From Chlorops oryzae (taxonomy: Eukaryota > Arthropoda > Insecta > Diptera > Chloropidae): 64,000 nucleotides of DNA. The stretch lies in NCBI GenBank assembly GCA_020466095.1, contig CM035806.1, positions 122,383,168 through 122,447,167 on the forward strand. Direction: 5' to 3'. Shown here piece after piece: positions 1 to 11,300 of the stretch. The notes under the pieces were generated by a model. The model was not told the origin of the DNA and made no database searches. It was given only the letters and a program-made list of their open reading frames with translations. Position numbers and translations under genes: made by a program. Within the stretch, counting starts at the first letter, position 1, and each line of letters opens with the position of its first letter.

Positions 1-955
1 GTATTTGAAATACTGAATAATATAAGGTGTAGTAAAAAGAAATCCATTATTTTTGCATTAAATTGAGGGCTTTATTTAAGATAGTTAGAATGACCCGATT
101 TAGGTCAAATATGCGCCGTTTTGTTCGATAACCTGTTGCCATTTCAAAGGTAATTTCATTATGCCTCTCTCATAGAAGCCCTCGTTCCTATTAGCAAAAA
201 ATTGAGACAGTCGAATTTCAGAAGCCTCTCTTGAAGCGAATGTTTCACCAGCAAAATTTTTCGCCATGGACAGGAACAGATGGTAATCACTTGGTGCCAG
301 GTCCGGACTATAAGGTGGATGCAGAAGAACCTCCCAACCAAACTCCCGGAGCTTCTGGCGAGTCACTATCGATGTGTGTGGCCTGGCGTTGTCCTGATGG
401 AACACAATTCCTCTCCTATTGGCCAAAGCTGACCGCTTATGGGCGATTGCTTCCTTCAGACGGTCCAATTGTTGACAGTAGAGTTCCGAGTTAAGAGTTT
501 TGCCGTATGGGAGCAGCTCATAGTAGATAATTCCCTGCCAATCCCACCAAACACACAGCAAAACCTTCCTGGCCGTCAATCCTGGCTTGGCCACCGTTTC
601 CGCCGGTTCACCGTGTTTCGACCACGACCGTTTTCGCTTGACGTTGTCGTAAGTGACCCACTTTTCATCACCAGTCACCAACCGCTTCAGAAATGGGTCG
701 ATTTTGTTGCGGTTCAGTAGCGATTCGTAGATGGAAATTCGGTCTATGAGGTTTTTTGCGTTAACTCGTGTGGCACCCATACATCGAGCTTCTTTGTGTA
801 TCCAGCCTTATTCAAATGGTTCCAAACGGTTTTTTGTGCAATCTTTAGCTCTTTTGCAATCGAAACAATGCTAACATGACGGTCGGACTCGATAATTTCC
901 ATGATTTTATCGACATTTTCGACAATTGGCCTTCCAGTGCGTGGTGCATCCTTTA

Positions 956-1688
956 TAGGGATGTGCCGGATATCCGGTAACTATCCGGTATCCGGCGTAT
1001 CCGGCTGGTTTTTAGATATCCGGCAAGCCCACCGGATATCACTACTATCCGGCCGGATACCGATACATACCGCAGACTTTGATTTGTCCATCTTTGAGTT
1101 TTGCTTTTTGTTGAACGTGCAAAATAAATGAGAACAGCTGATTATGGTAGAGCTCAAAAGCATATCGATTGCTGATATCGATGTTTTTAAATTTCTTTTA
1201 ATAGATATTGATCGAAATAAATTAAGTCAAATTAACTTAAATTAAATCCTAACAAACTTAGTAGCTTATGGAAAAGGATAGACGGTCGTAGTATGAACTT
1301 CGATAATGCTTAAAATTGAAATACATCGATGTTAGTTAGATACTTACAATCAGATTGATGTTTTTTAATTTTAAGCATTATCCAAGTTTTTATTTGGTTA
1401 TTATTTTTTGTGATAAATAATTAATTTAGTTTAATGAAATTTAAAAGCATCGATAATATCAATGGTGGAATCGAATGTTTTTTAGCTCTACACTATACTA
1501 ATGAATGGCGTTGCCAGAAAATCATTTATTTCGGACAACCTGTTCAATTGTGGCCAGCGAAAGTGCAATTTCATACAGAGAAAAAAAATTTCAAATATCC
1601 GGCCGGATACTATGTATCCGGCTACATATTTTTTACCGGATATCCGATATCCGGTTATCCGGCAAATTCACTATCCGGCACATCCCTA
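956..1688. mobile_element. hAT-type MITE with ATCCGG hexamer arrays, inserted in the mariner
   Basis: The ends TAGGGATGTGCCGGATA and its complement TATCCGGCACATCCCTA form inverted repeats. An exact 8-bp TSD, ATCCTTTA, lies at 948-955 and 1689-1696, which is the hAT hallmark. Both ends are packed with TATCCGG/CCGGATA units (roughly 956-1070 and 1600-1680). There is no transposase; the middle is AT-rich. Removing the 733-bp element plus one TSD rejoins the mariner transposase frame, which confirms the boundaries. Confidence 0.92.
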
Positions 1689-1816
1689 ATCCTTTACATC
1701 GAAGTTACCGGAACGGAATCGACGAAACCAAAATTGCGCATGATTGGCTGTTACAGTATCAGGTCCATAAACGCTATTCACATTTTCAGCCGCCTGGCTT
1801 GCGTTTTCTCCCTTAT

Positions 1817-2397
1817 AGGCTGGTCTCCAGTTCGGTAAGGAATGTCAGCAGAAATTTTATATTTTTTTCTCCGAGGAAAAAAGGTAGTACTACAGAACTT
1901 TTTAGTGCAACAGAGGCAATCTATCATATGTCACATGTGTCAAAAAAGTGAAACGAAACACAGAAATTAAAAAGGCGCGATTATAAACGTTCAGAATAAA
2001 AAGCGCGCAAATTCTTCTACTCTCTTTAACAAGCGATATTAATTCGCGTTTATTCTCGTTTGAGAAATTTATTAAGCGTTTTTGGTTTTTTTTGGGGTTT
2101 TTCTCCATGTTTTTTGAAAAAACCCGAAAAATGGATGCACTATTTCTATACAATCACAACTGACCTACCTCACTTGTCAAAATTTCTCCAAGAAACAATT
2201 CATTTGCAATTATTTCTGCTGATAGCCGGGGTTACCGTGCACATTTTATGTCAAAAAAACGTATTAAAATATGTACTACTTTTTTGCCGAACTGGGGACT
2301 GCATGCAGAAAATTTCTTGAAGAAATATTTCTTAAGCATTTCTTTAGCTTTTTTTTATATGGAGTTTTTCATTCCTTGGGGAACTGGAGACCAGCCT
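1817..2397. mobile_element. 3-bp-TSD MITE (PIF/Harbinger-like) in the mariner
   Basis: The TIR AGGCTGGTCTCCAGTTC occurs at the left end and its complement GAACTGGAGACCAGCCT at the right. TAT flanks both sides (1814-1816, 2398-2400). Excision of the 581-bp element with one TAT restores the mariner N-terminal frame (FFFDK followed by GENAS), so the TSD is supported independently. It is related to the MITE at 7756-8210: both carry an AAGGAAT-TCAGCAG motif just inside the left end and a TATATG-AGTTTTTCATT motif just inside the right end. Assignment to Harbinger rests on TSD length only. Confidence 0.85.
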
Positions 2398-2795
2398 TAT
2401 CGAAGAAAAACTGTAAAATGTAGCGAATTTTCTCTTTGCTGATGTCCATCTTTGACAAGCTCTCAAACAAAACTGAATCAATCAATCAAAAAAGTGTCAA
2501 AAAAGCTTTTTTAGTAGGAACTGTCATCTTTCTAATGCCCCCTAGCGGAACACGATCGGACTTATACAACGCGAGATGCAGATAAATAACGCCATCTATT
2601 GGAAAAATAATGGATTTCTTTTTACTACACCTAATATCATTGCTTTGGAGCGCTAGCGGTGGGCCATCGGCTCGCTGGTGAATTTAGCTTATTTGTTAAA
2701 TATTAGTTAGTATATGTGTGTCTATTGTATCTAAATTATGTATATATTTACAGTGATCTTATGGTAAGATTGTATTCATTTTTGTCTTATATATA

Positions 2796-3042
2796 TCGCA
2801 CCTTTGCTAATAAATCGGCACAATTCAAAATTTTTTTAATCAATTTTTTCATGTTCGATTGGATTTTTGTGTAAAAAACCGAACACTTACAAAATAAACG
2901 CTTATATTGACAGATGCAGCAATCGATTGATAGTAATATAAGTTTAGAAAAAACATTATTTCTCCTTAGTTTCAAGAGAGATTGAATGATTTTCGAGAAA
3001 TACGAAATTTCGAATTGTGCCGATTTAGTAGCAAGGGTGCGA
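2796..3042. mobile_element. TA-TSD MITE (Tc1/mariner-like) in the left inverted arm
   Basis: The 247-bp element has roughly 31-bp inverted repeats beginning TCGCACC(T/C)TTGCTA, with about three mismatches between the ends. TA flanks both sides (2794-2795, 3043-3044). The right arm at about 15427-15443 lacks it and provides the empty site, showing a net 2-bp duplication. No coding capacity. Confidence 0.88.
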
Positions 3043-3057
3043 TATATTAGTAATGTA

Positions 3058-4047
3058 TTATATGAGGTGGAGCCATGAGCTGTCAATCAGGAACTTGTTG
3101 ATTTTTTTAATGTTTTCAGTGGTGACATCTTGGAGTAGTGTTGTAGGCGTATTGTTATTGAAGATTTTCTTCCGCAGATTGGAAAGAGTTTGGCAGTCAT
3201 TGAGGATGTGACTTACAGACAAAGGATCGTTGTTGGTGCATCGGGTACATATAGGGCGAATCTCTTTTCAGTATAGATGGGAATGTGTTGCTTTTGTGTG
3301 TCCCATGCGGAGACGGATGAATGGGCGTAGTGTTGGGGCTGAGAGTGATGGGTAATATTGAAGTTTGCCAGTTTGGTTGTTGTTTTTGTAAAAGTGATTG
3401 TAGTTAGTCCAGTTTTCTGAGCGGCTTTTGTTTAATTGTTTTATCGCCATGCCTTTGGCTTCTGATTTGGATAGAGTTGTAGTTAGGAGTGTTGGAGTCA
3501 TGGCTGTGTCTTTGGCAGCAATGTCGGCGTGTTCATTACCGAATATGCCCAGATGGCTAGGGACCCACATTATGTTAATTTTTTTCAGAAAGCGGATCAG
3601 GTCGCTTCTTGTGGCCACAGTGAGAGTGTCATCGGTCTTTAGGGCCTTAAGGGCGCAGAAGCAGCTGAGGCTGTCGGTGCATATTACTGTTTTGCCTTTG
3701 TTCTTAGCTGCGTATTGTGTTGCATGATAGATTGCTATTTTTTCTGCGGAGGCTGATGAATTATAAGTTTGGAGGATTCCGTGTTTGATAAATTCACCAT
3801 TTTCTTTAACAATTGCAAAACCCACATGACTGGATGTCTTGGAGCCGTCCGTAAATATTAATTGCCAACCAGCTGCGTGGAGTTGAGCCCTTTTCTTCAA
3901 ATATAGTTGTTTGTATATTGTTGGATTTGTAACGGATTTTTTGTGTTCCGCTAGAGTTGAGATGAAGGATGATACTTCTAGTTTCCAAGGTGGCGCTTGT
4001 AGTTGTTTTCCCAGTTTGAGTTTGAAACTTAGTTGTTTATCATTCAT
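3058..4047 (-). pseudogene. RNase H ORF of LINE origin, left-arm copy with premature stop
   Basis: This is the inverted copy of the intact ORF at 14430-15419. It starts with the same Met and keeps the RNase H residues (FTDGSK, AEKIAIY, CTDSLS, GNEHAD). At 3268-3270 a substitution converts a Ser codon to TGA after residue 259. This removes the C-terminal CTRC...HILNDC zinc-binding-like module that is still readable downstream to 3058. The nonsense change shows that this copy and the right-arm copy evolve independently. Confidence 0.85.
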
Positions 4048-4536
4048 TTGTCTTCAATTTATTTCAAAATTCTTAATTCATTATTTTTTCTCAAATATAT
4101 TTTTCAAAATTTTCATTAAGTTAATTTGTCTCATAACTTATGTAACATACATGTGCGTTTACAACAGGCACATCCATACATACGAATACTACATTATATG
4201 ACGATAAATTTTATGAAAAATTTCAAGGGCCAAGATCAAGAACATAATAAATTATATAATTCTCTAAAACTCTTAACTAAGATAACTAAATAAAGTGATA
4301 TAACTAATTTAAATTATAATACTTCAATGCGTATAAAAATATCATTAAAATATATATATAATATACATATATAATATACATATATATGTATATATATCGT
4401 ATGTATAAAGCGTATAATTGTTCGCAAAACGTAATAGACTTCAAATTTGCAACACAAAGCGTTCTATATTTCCAAAATCGAGATGACCTTGGCCTGATTT
4501 GCAACACCGAAGGAATATCTGTAAACATTCAACATA

Positions 4537-4636
4537 NNNNNNNNNNNNNNNNNNNNNNNNNNNNNNNNNNNNNNNNNNNNNNNNNNNNNNNNNNNNNNNN
4601 NNNNNNNNNNNNNNNNNNNNNNNNNNNNNNNNNNNN
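4537..4636. other. Assembly gap (100 N)
   Basis: Exactly 100 unknown bases, the usual placeholder for a gap of unknown size. It truncates the left inverted arm on one side and a P-like non-autonomous element on the other. Confidence 1.
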
Positions 4637-4849
4637 TTCAATTTAAATGCAATATTGAATACTGATTTCCACTTTGTTGTTTGCAACTTCAATTTTACCT
4701 AAAAAACGTCATACTGCAATGTTATGGCATGGTTCAAAATCGCAAATTCTTCGACTTAATTTTGACAGTCAGCTGATTTTTACTCAACTTCACCAAACCA
4801 TTTGGAGCCATATAGCATTTTGACAGGCTTTCCCATACTATAATACTTG
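4637..4849. mobile_element. Right end of a CAAGTATTAC-family P-like element, cut by the gap
   Basis: The sequence matches the right ends of the full copies at 5560-6939 and 38041-39433 and ends in CCATACTATAATACTTG. It abuts GGTCTAAC (4850-4857), which is part of the foldback end sequence. That fits an 8-bp TSD whose left partner lies in the gap. Confidence 0.75.
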
Positions 4850-5523
4850 GGTCTAACTGTCGACGTCGAAAAGCCTCTGCCGCTAATAAGAAATTCACCA
4901 TTAGGCAGGTAAAGGAAATTCAACTCTTTCGAGAAATTCACCAAAAAGCTACCAACAACAATACGGGTAGACACAAAGTGGCACTATGATGCCACTTGCG
5001 AGAAAATTATCAAAGAAATACGGCGTCGGCTCGGTTTTTTATATTGCTTGTTCATAATTGAAACTTTACTAAATGTATTACAATATGTTTTTGCTTAATG
5101 CGCATGAATGTTTTCATTTTGTAATAAATTGACATACATTTTTGACTACGGCTACGAATTTGATTGTACATAGAATTTAGCATTTTTGCTGAAATAGTGT
5201 GATCAAAAAGTTATGTGGACAGGGTAGGACAAAAAAACAATTTATATTTCTCCTTGATATTGAGATTCCTTGATTATTTTTATGTTTTTCAAGCTTTTCA
5301 TATGATTTTATGAGTTTGGTAGATATTTTATATGTAATGTACTCGAAAATCTCCCAAAATTAAAAATAAAAGTGGCAATGCATTTCACCAGAGCAGAGCT
5401 AAAGATTTCGCTGCCATTGCATGCTTCTCTTTTCCTCATGCTATATGCCTATGTTGAAGCAGCGTAGCTTTAACACATTGCAGGGATTAGGAAGAAGAAG
5501 AGTTAGACCTACAGTCCTATATG
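4850..5523 (+). mobile_element. Foldback-type repeat, copy 1 (ends GTAGGTCTAAC / GTTAGACCTAC)
   Basis: This roughly 0.67-kb copy runs from GGTCTAACTGTCGACGTCG to AGAGTTAGACCTACAGTCCTA. Two further copies lie in inverted arrangement at 24425-30100 and 30101-31490. This copy lacks the P-like, hAT and MITE insertions present in the others, so it serves as the empty-site reference for them (for example ATAGGCATATAGCATGAGG in complement near 5440-5460). No ORF of note. Confidence 0.75.
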
Positions 5524-5559
5524 GTTTTTGTCGAGTTGTACTTGTTGTAGAACTGCTAT

Positions 5560-6939
5560 CAAGTATTACAGTATGAGAAACGAGCTAATAGGCAATTCAA
5601 CAAAGCTAATAGGCAATTCTCCAAAGGCTACAACAACCACACGGCGTAACAGGCAATCCACCACGATGCCTCTTTGGGCATTGTTGTCGTCTCTAGAAAT
5701 TGGGCACATACAAGCAGTTAGTTTTTTTTTAGGGATTTTTTTTCATTTATAAACAGAGAAAATCAGATATTATATAGGTTTTTTAAGAAAGATTATACCA
5801 TTTTAAACTGTAGAATTTCTTTTAACATGTATTTTTTCTTTTTAGTATTAGAAAAATTTACGTACTACAAAAAACTGATTTCCGAGTTTTTGGTCTTGTT
5901 TAATTTAGACGTTAGTGTGGCATCCATGGACAACAGATGGTGCCAAATGGAATGAGTCAATAGTGCAAATCGATGGTGAAAATAGTAACCGACTACAATT
6001 TGAACGTTTAGCTTTTAGAAATGAGACTTTCTGTCTGTCTGATTTTCAAAGGTATCCCTTCGTTCTAGGGTTTTATATAAAATTCATAAATGCTGCCCTA
6101 AAACCAAAATTTTTTGAAATACATAGTGGAATTATTTATTTGGACTTAGTTAAGGGCATAAAATGTAGATTCCAAATATAGAAAAGTGGCCGCCCCAAAA
6201 GGCGTTATTCGAAAATTGAATTTTACACCCAAAATTCAGATGGCGCTTGAAACAAAGACGACATAAATATTTCTTTTTTAATCGTTGACATCCTCTACAA
6301 AAATTTACTTAAGTGGACGAATTTTAAGGGTACCTCCAGCACTAAGGTCAGCCTCAAATATCGTCTGAACTGCTGTTAAGTCATAATCTTTCGAGATATT
6401 TGCATGAAATAAGGAATTTGAGCTTATATTTAGCCTCCGATTAAAAATTTAATAGCTGTTTATATGAGTGAGGTATTCTATGGCCAGGTTCTCTTTACTA
6501 TAACACCCTTACTTTTTTCATTTTGAAACATGAAATTTAAAAATGTATAAATTCCTTTAATGTCGAATTATCTTGCTTTTTATTTGGTTTTATTATGTTT
6601 TAAGAACTCTTTTGAGTACTCGGTTCAGTATCGATAAAAGCTTTGCGCTTAGAGTATTTGTGCATCGCTGACGAAGTCGTTCAATTTAAATGCAATATTG
6701 AATACTGAATTTCGGGGGTCGCAGATACTCAAATGTACTCTAAAATGAAGGAGCATCTCTCCTTTGTTGTTTGCATTTTCAATTTTACTTAAAAAGGGTC
6801 AAAATATAAAGTTACGGCATGTTTAAAAATCGCAAATTCTTCGACTTATTTTTGACAGTCAGCTGATTTTTACTCAACTTCACCACACCATTTGGAGCCA
6901 TATAGCATTTTGACAGGCTTTCCCATACTGTAATACTTG
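5560..6939 (+). mobile_element. Non-autonomous P-like element, CAAGTATTAC family, full copy with 8-bp TSD
   Basis: The ends CAAGTATTACAGTATG and CATACTGTAATACTTG are inverted repeats. An exact 8-bp TSD, ACTGCTAT, lies at 5552-5559 and 6940-6947. Length is 1380 bp. CA...TG termini with an 8-bp TSD are compatible with P or hAT superfamilies; I lean to P-like, as inference. It carries a short ORF at about 5915-6181 (WHPW, DGAKWNESIVQIDGEN) that is also kept in the copy at 38041-39433, and before it a stretch that looks like an intron and 3' splice site. Confidence 0.82.
5915..6181 (+). pseudogene. Conserved ORF fragment of unknown origin inside the P-like element
   Basis: An 88-residue reading frame (WHPW..DGAKWNESIVQIDGENSN; FRNETFCLSD) that I do not recognise. 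A similar frame occurs at 38395-38700 in the second copy, differing at scattered residues. It is preceded by an AT-rich stretch ending in TATTAG, which looks like an intron acceptor. It may be a captured host exon or a remnant of the element's own gene. Confidence 0.45.
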
Positions 6940-7245
6940 ACTGCTATCACCTTATTAAATACACCTTGATAGCGATAGGCGATAGTAAAATATCGCACTC
7001 GATAGACTGGATATGTCAAAAAACTATTCAATTAGAGATAAATTTTTAAAAAAAATTGCGAGAATGACTGAAAGATAGACGCTTTTTACAATCGTCAATT
7101 ATTCACATCAATTCTAACTTTTTGGACGAACAAAGTGCGACAATTTTGAGAAAAATTAAGCAATTTTTTGATTGTACTCAATAGATCGGTTTCTGCTGTC
7201 TTTGGGATGTGGAAACGCGGATGTAACTTTAAAAGCTAATAAAAC

Positions 7246-7665
7246 CAGGGATGGAAACCAGTTCTGAACCGAACCGGTTTCAAACCGAACTTGCCTTATT
7301 TTTTAAATTCAAAAACCAATCCGTGAACCCAACCAGTGTCAAAAAAAAAAAAAAAAAATTTGCAGAGCAAACCAGAAATGGTTCGGTTTACTTGCAGTCA
7401 TATCCATGAAATTGGCAGGACCAATTTATTTATGAGTAACGAATATTTTAAAGCTTACGGATAAAGACTAAAAATGACTGTTGCGCTCAAATTTTTGAAA
7501 GTCTGAAAGTAGTCATAATATAAAATATGTATTTTGTAATTTGTATTTTACATACAACAACTTGAGATGCTGTATTTTGTATTTAATATTTCAAATACAT
7601 CCCTTGAAAGTATTTTGTATTTTATATTTTAAATACCTGACAAAGATGTATTTTGCCCAGCCCTG
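7246..7665. repeat. hAT-MITE-like remnant with CCGAACC and TATTTTG motifs
   Basis: It starts CAGGGATGGAAACC and ends GCCCAGCCCTG, both resembling hAT termini, but the ends are not inverted copies of each other and no 8-bp TSD is seen. It is probably two fused remnants. The left part repeats CCGAACC-type motifs; the right part repeats GTATTTTGTATTT. Just downstream (about 7699-7718) lies a short ATGCC pentamer microsatellite. Confidence 0.35.
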
Positions 7666-7755
7666 GCTGTTGGTCACTCTTTACTACAAATTTTCTCTAT
7701 GCCATGCCATGCCATGCCACGCAGTGCGCCGCAGTGCGTGAGTGTTTCTACCTTA

Positions 7756-8210
7756 AGGGCCCTCTCCAGCTCTGTAAGGAATCTCAGCAGGAATTTTCTA
7801 AATATTACTTAAAGGAAAACGTAGCATAATTTAATTTTTTAATGCAATAGTGACAATCTCTATATCTATATATTTTATGTCAAGACGTTTCTTATAATCG
7901 AAAATTATTGATTTCATTTATCCATTTCTGAAAATTACACATTGAACCTTGTAAATCCATTTAATTTTTTTCGAACTTGGCTTTGCTGTCAAAATTCCTT
8001 TCAGAAAGAACGGAAAATTCAATATTTCTAACAGAAAATCTGTGTTACCGTGTTTTATTTACAGCAAAAAAGGGAGCGAAAACAGAAACTACTCTTTGAC
8101 GAACTGGAGACTGTTAACAGAAAATTTCTGACACAAAAATTCCTTCAGCATTTCTTAAGCATTTTTTTTATATGAAGTTTTTCATTTCTGACAGAGCTGG
8201 AGAGGGCCCT
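7756..8210. mobile_element. 3-bp-TSD MITE (PIF/Harbinger-like) immediately upstream of the host gene
   Basis: The TIR AGGGCCCTCTCCAGCTCTGT and its complement form the two ends, with TTA on both sides (7753-7755, 8211-8213), a typical TWA target. The 455-bp element is related to the MITE at 1817-2397 through shared subterminal motifs. Its right end lies about 115 bp from the host start codon, so it sits in or next to the promoter. Confidence 0.85.
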
Positions 8211-8213
8211 TTA

Positions 8214-8328
8214 ATGTAAAAGGCCTCTATCATACATCGACATTACAAACAAATCGATATATCGTTCGCATCCCTTAACATGGGAGATTGCAAATTGTAA
8301 ATAAAAGTTTAAGAAAACTCGCCTGGGT
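8214..8328 (+). promoter_or_regulatory. Candidate core promoter and 5' leader of the host gene
   Basis: This is the only unique sequence between the upstream MITE and the start codon. It contains AATCGATATATCG (about 8252-8264), which resembles the DRE (TATCGATA) bound by DREF in fly housekeeping promoters but is not an exact match. An in-frame TAA at 8302-8304 limits the N-terminus. No clear TATA box. The transcription start is not determinable here. Confidence 0.4.
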
Positions 8329-11300
8329 ATGGAGGTTTTGATGCCCACAGTACAACTGGATAGTAATGTTTTATCGGAGCGTAGGGACGATATAAATTTC
8401 GATGATTTTTTCTTGGTAAGTTGAGTGCAAAATGTATGAGCATGTTTCAATATCAACATGCAAGTTTCTAACTTCAATCCGACTAAATTAAAAAAGTTGT
8501 GAGTTCGTTCTCCTTTGAAAAAAGGCATTATCTAAGTTTGTTTGTTCCTCTGTTTGGATGGATTTTACCATTGTCTGTCTTTCGAAGCTCTTAGTTCGAT
8601 TCTTACTTTCCAGGCAAAGTTAGCATACATCAATTGCAATTCCGATCTGGATGTTTTCCAACTGCAAGGAGAGGACCGCATTAATCATCTTGTGGGTGCA
8701 TGGGATATAGGAATTAAGCTCTGTAGGCGCTGCGATGCCGAGCAGCGAAACATTCCGGAGTTCTTACAGAACTATTTAAGTAATCTTGTGCACTATTCGA
8801 TGAGCATTTGGTTCAGCTTAGAATGGGAGAGCTGCGACTTTAGTTTATGCTGTAGTCTTCTCGTTTCGATGTTCCGCTTGCGTACTAAACTTTTGGATAT
8901 TCCGCATCTGGCCAAACTCAATTGGAAGTATCTAATGAATCTTGGTGTACGACCATGGTCGAGCTCATATTTTAAAGAATACATGCGTGCCATTCAATCT
9001 TCGGAAGAGAAAAGTAGTTCATCGTCGACCGCAACATTTTCCACAGAGACAGTCGAACCACCGGCAACGATGTTAGGTTAGAAATAATCTATCCATTGAT
9101 TATGGAAGGATTTTAATCGTGTCCTTCTTTTTTAAGATATTCTTCATATAAATAAAGAAGGACTGATAGTAACGCTATTGCGATTAATCAAATTATTCGA
9201 TGCTGGTTGCATGGAGAGCGTCAAAAGGTACTCTATCTGCACGATATCTGCATGGAATCAGGATCAGAAAAAATCGGGATCAAACACTCAATATGATACT
9301 GATTTGAAGCGTTGTTTGAACATGATTTGTCATACGTACCTTATGACCGTTTTCGAAAAGGATAGTGCCGTCGGATTCGAGATTGATAATATGGTGAGTT
9401 AGCGATTACCGATTTATTAAAAACATCAATGAGAGCAATCACTATAAATGAAAATGACGATTTATCCTATTCAGATAAACAACATAAGATTCTACCATAA
9501 ATGTATCACAGATGTGCAGAGGTCTGGAAAGATATGCGATGTTAATTTTGAAGACGCATCACTAACCCCTTCCCACCTTTTTGCATTGACCAGCGTTAGA
9601 CTAAATCAAACTGTTCAAGAGTTCATAGAATCGGTTCTGGGTGATTTATCGCGAGAGAGCTGCAGCACGCTGTTCGGTGCAGTCTCGCATGCTTATGCCA
9701 CATACCTTCTTGCCAGTATTCTCGTCGAGATGAATCAATTCAATAAAGGCGACTTCAAAGCAAACATAGAGAAATATAAGGAAACAATGCGTTTCTATGT
9801 CGTTGAGCGAGAACGAAGTGAACTGTTTATATTGGACGAGGTGCACAAGCAAAACTTGCAGGCCACTAGTCATAATATAACATACACTATTAGAGATCTA
9901 ACCAATCTTAAAGCTGCGATCTGCAAAGGTAATCATAGCAGCAATCTGGTGAATCACAAGCCTAGCACCGTTCAGTCCGAACAAGAGCGTGCTGAACTCT
10001 TCGAAACGCAGAATGAGAAACGTTACGATCCGGTCTTTCAAACCATGCCGAATACTGAATTAGTTACAAATGAGTTCTATGGTGTGCTATCGAAAACCGT
10101 AAGTCTTAAGTCACTCAACTGATGTTTGCTTCACTTATTGGATGTGTTTCATTAATTTAATTTTTTCTCGCTCGATCGTTTTTATTAGAAATACAAAGGA
10201 TGGCATTTTGCCAAACTTGTGCTGCTTCTTAAGATTATCGGACGCGAGTTGAATGATATCGAAAAATGGTGTTATCACCCAGGTCTGACAACGCAATTTA
10301 TGATGAGCTTAGAGCACCGTCTGGCGAAACGCTTTGAGGATTTAGCATTAATCTTTCAAGATCATATTTTTATGGAACAAGAATTTTGGCTGACTGCATT
10401 CTATTTGCATCCAGTTCGCGTGTACTATGAAAAGGTTCTTTACTGTGGAACTCGATTCTTTCGAACGGTCAATTTACTCAATAAAGGTGATCGAGATGAA
10501 ATGATTTTGAAGCAGACAGATAAATCCGCTGATAAAGAAGATGAAGTCATCTGCGCTTTTATGAATGCCAAATATGGTCTATTAAGTTCCACATTCGATG
10601 TAACACAGATCGCTAAGATGTCATCAGGCGAAACGGCAGAGAATGACTACGATGTGCTGGCGAAAGCCCTGCGTATGCTGCGCCTTCCCGAGAATATTAT
10701 TAAGGATCTTTTGACTGTAACTTTCTCACCACGACACGCTAACTTTACATGGGCTGCAGAGTGGCCGATTTTAAGAAAGCGATGCAAGATGTTATTAACA
10801 AATCCGGCGTATAAACGAGAACTTGTGGAATCGAATATGGCTGAAGCGAATGATCGCTTGAAGTATTTAAAAATCGATTACGATAAATATAAGAATTGGC
10901 CTCAATTGGACTATGGAAGTATTGAGGAGGGCTATGAAAATGATTACATTGGAGACGAGCTAGATGATAGTGATGATGAAGATTTGCATATTGAGCAGGA
11001 TGCTAACAAAAAGAAGAGTCAACAAAAGAATCAACCAACTAGGGTTGATAGTGGTGAGTTGGCCAATGGGGTTTCTAGAGAATATAAAAATATTTGCTAT
11101 CTTAAAAACTCTTGTTTCAGAATACTATGCAATCGAAAATCTAAGCAATCCATCTGAACTCCAAGAGGAAGGCCATGAACTTGGTAGTGAGAATTTTGGT
11201 GGCGGTATGAAGAGAATAAGTGCTCGTCGTGCAGCAGCAGTTATTGCATCAGCAATGTTCAAAGAGGATAATAATTCCAAGGTGGCAAAGAAAAAAGATG

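Larger units (their letters stand above)
100..2449 (-). pseudogene. mariner transposase pseudogene, split by two MITEs and one frameshift
   Basis: The reading frame starts at the ATG at 2447-2449 and is interrupted by the MITEs at 1817-2397 and 956-1688. Removing each insert plus one TSD copy restores reading across both junctions. The N-terminal helix-turn-helix region (KGENASQAAENV, SGRP-like linker) and the WVPHEL motif are present. The catalytic D,D34D residues are visible: GDEKW, HQDNARPH and PPYSPDLAPSDYHLF, with 34 residues between the last two Asp. A one-base loss in an A-run near 757-763 shifts the frame just after WVPHEL, so even without the MITEs the copy would be dead. The stop lies at about position 100. 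Confidence 0.9.
23..2634 (-). mobile_element. mariner transposon (mellifera/capitata-like), inactivated and carrying two nested MITEs
   Basis: The terminal inverted repeats (TIRs) begin TWAGGTGTAGTAAAAAG at both ends and the element is flanked by TA (21-22 and 2635-2636). The uninterrupted right arm near 15590-15612 supplies the empty site with a single TA, so the boundaries are exact. The element is 2612 bp; subtracting the two nested insertions with their TSDs (741 and 584 bp) leaves 1287 bp, the canonical mariner length. The transposase is on the minus strand and broken. Subfamily placement rests on recognisable protein motifs only. Confidence 0.93.
2635..4536 (-). repeat. Left arm of a ~1.7-kb inverted repeat flanking the host gene
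   Basis: Read on the minus strand this arm matches 13941-15612 almost base for base; bases 1-22 are its continuation beyond the mariner insertion. It holds an RNase H ORF, AT-rich 5' sequence with TATA-type microsatellite, and a 3' region. It differs from the right arm by a few substitutions, a mariner (23-2634), a MITE (2796-3042) and a nonsense codon. It stops exactly at the N gap, so its true outer limit is unknown. The arm looks like a LINE-derived unit because the right copy ends in a TAAA-rich tail; whether the two arms are independent insertions or one segmental duplication cannot be decided here. Confidence 0.85.

Noticed and set aside
3268..4047. Left-arm RNase H ORF as an independent functional gene
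   Set aside because: A premature TGA removes the C-terminal module present in the right-arm copy.
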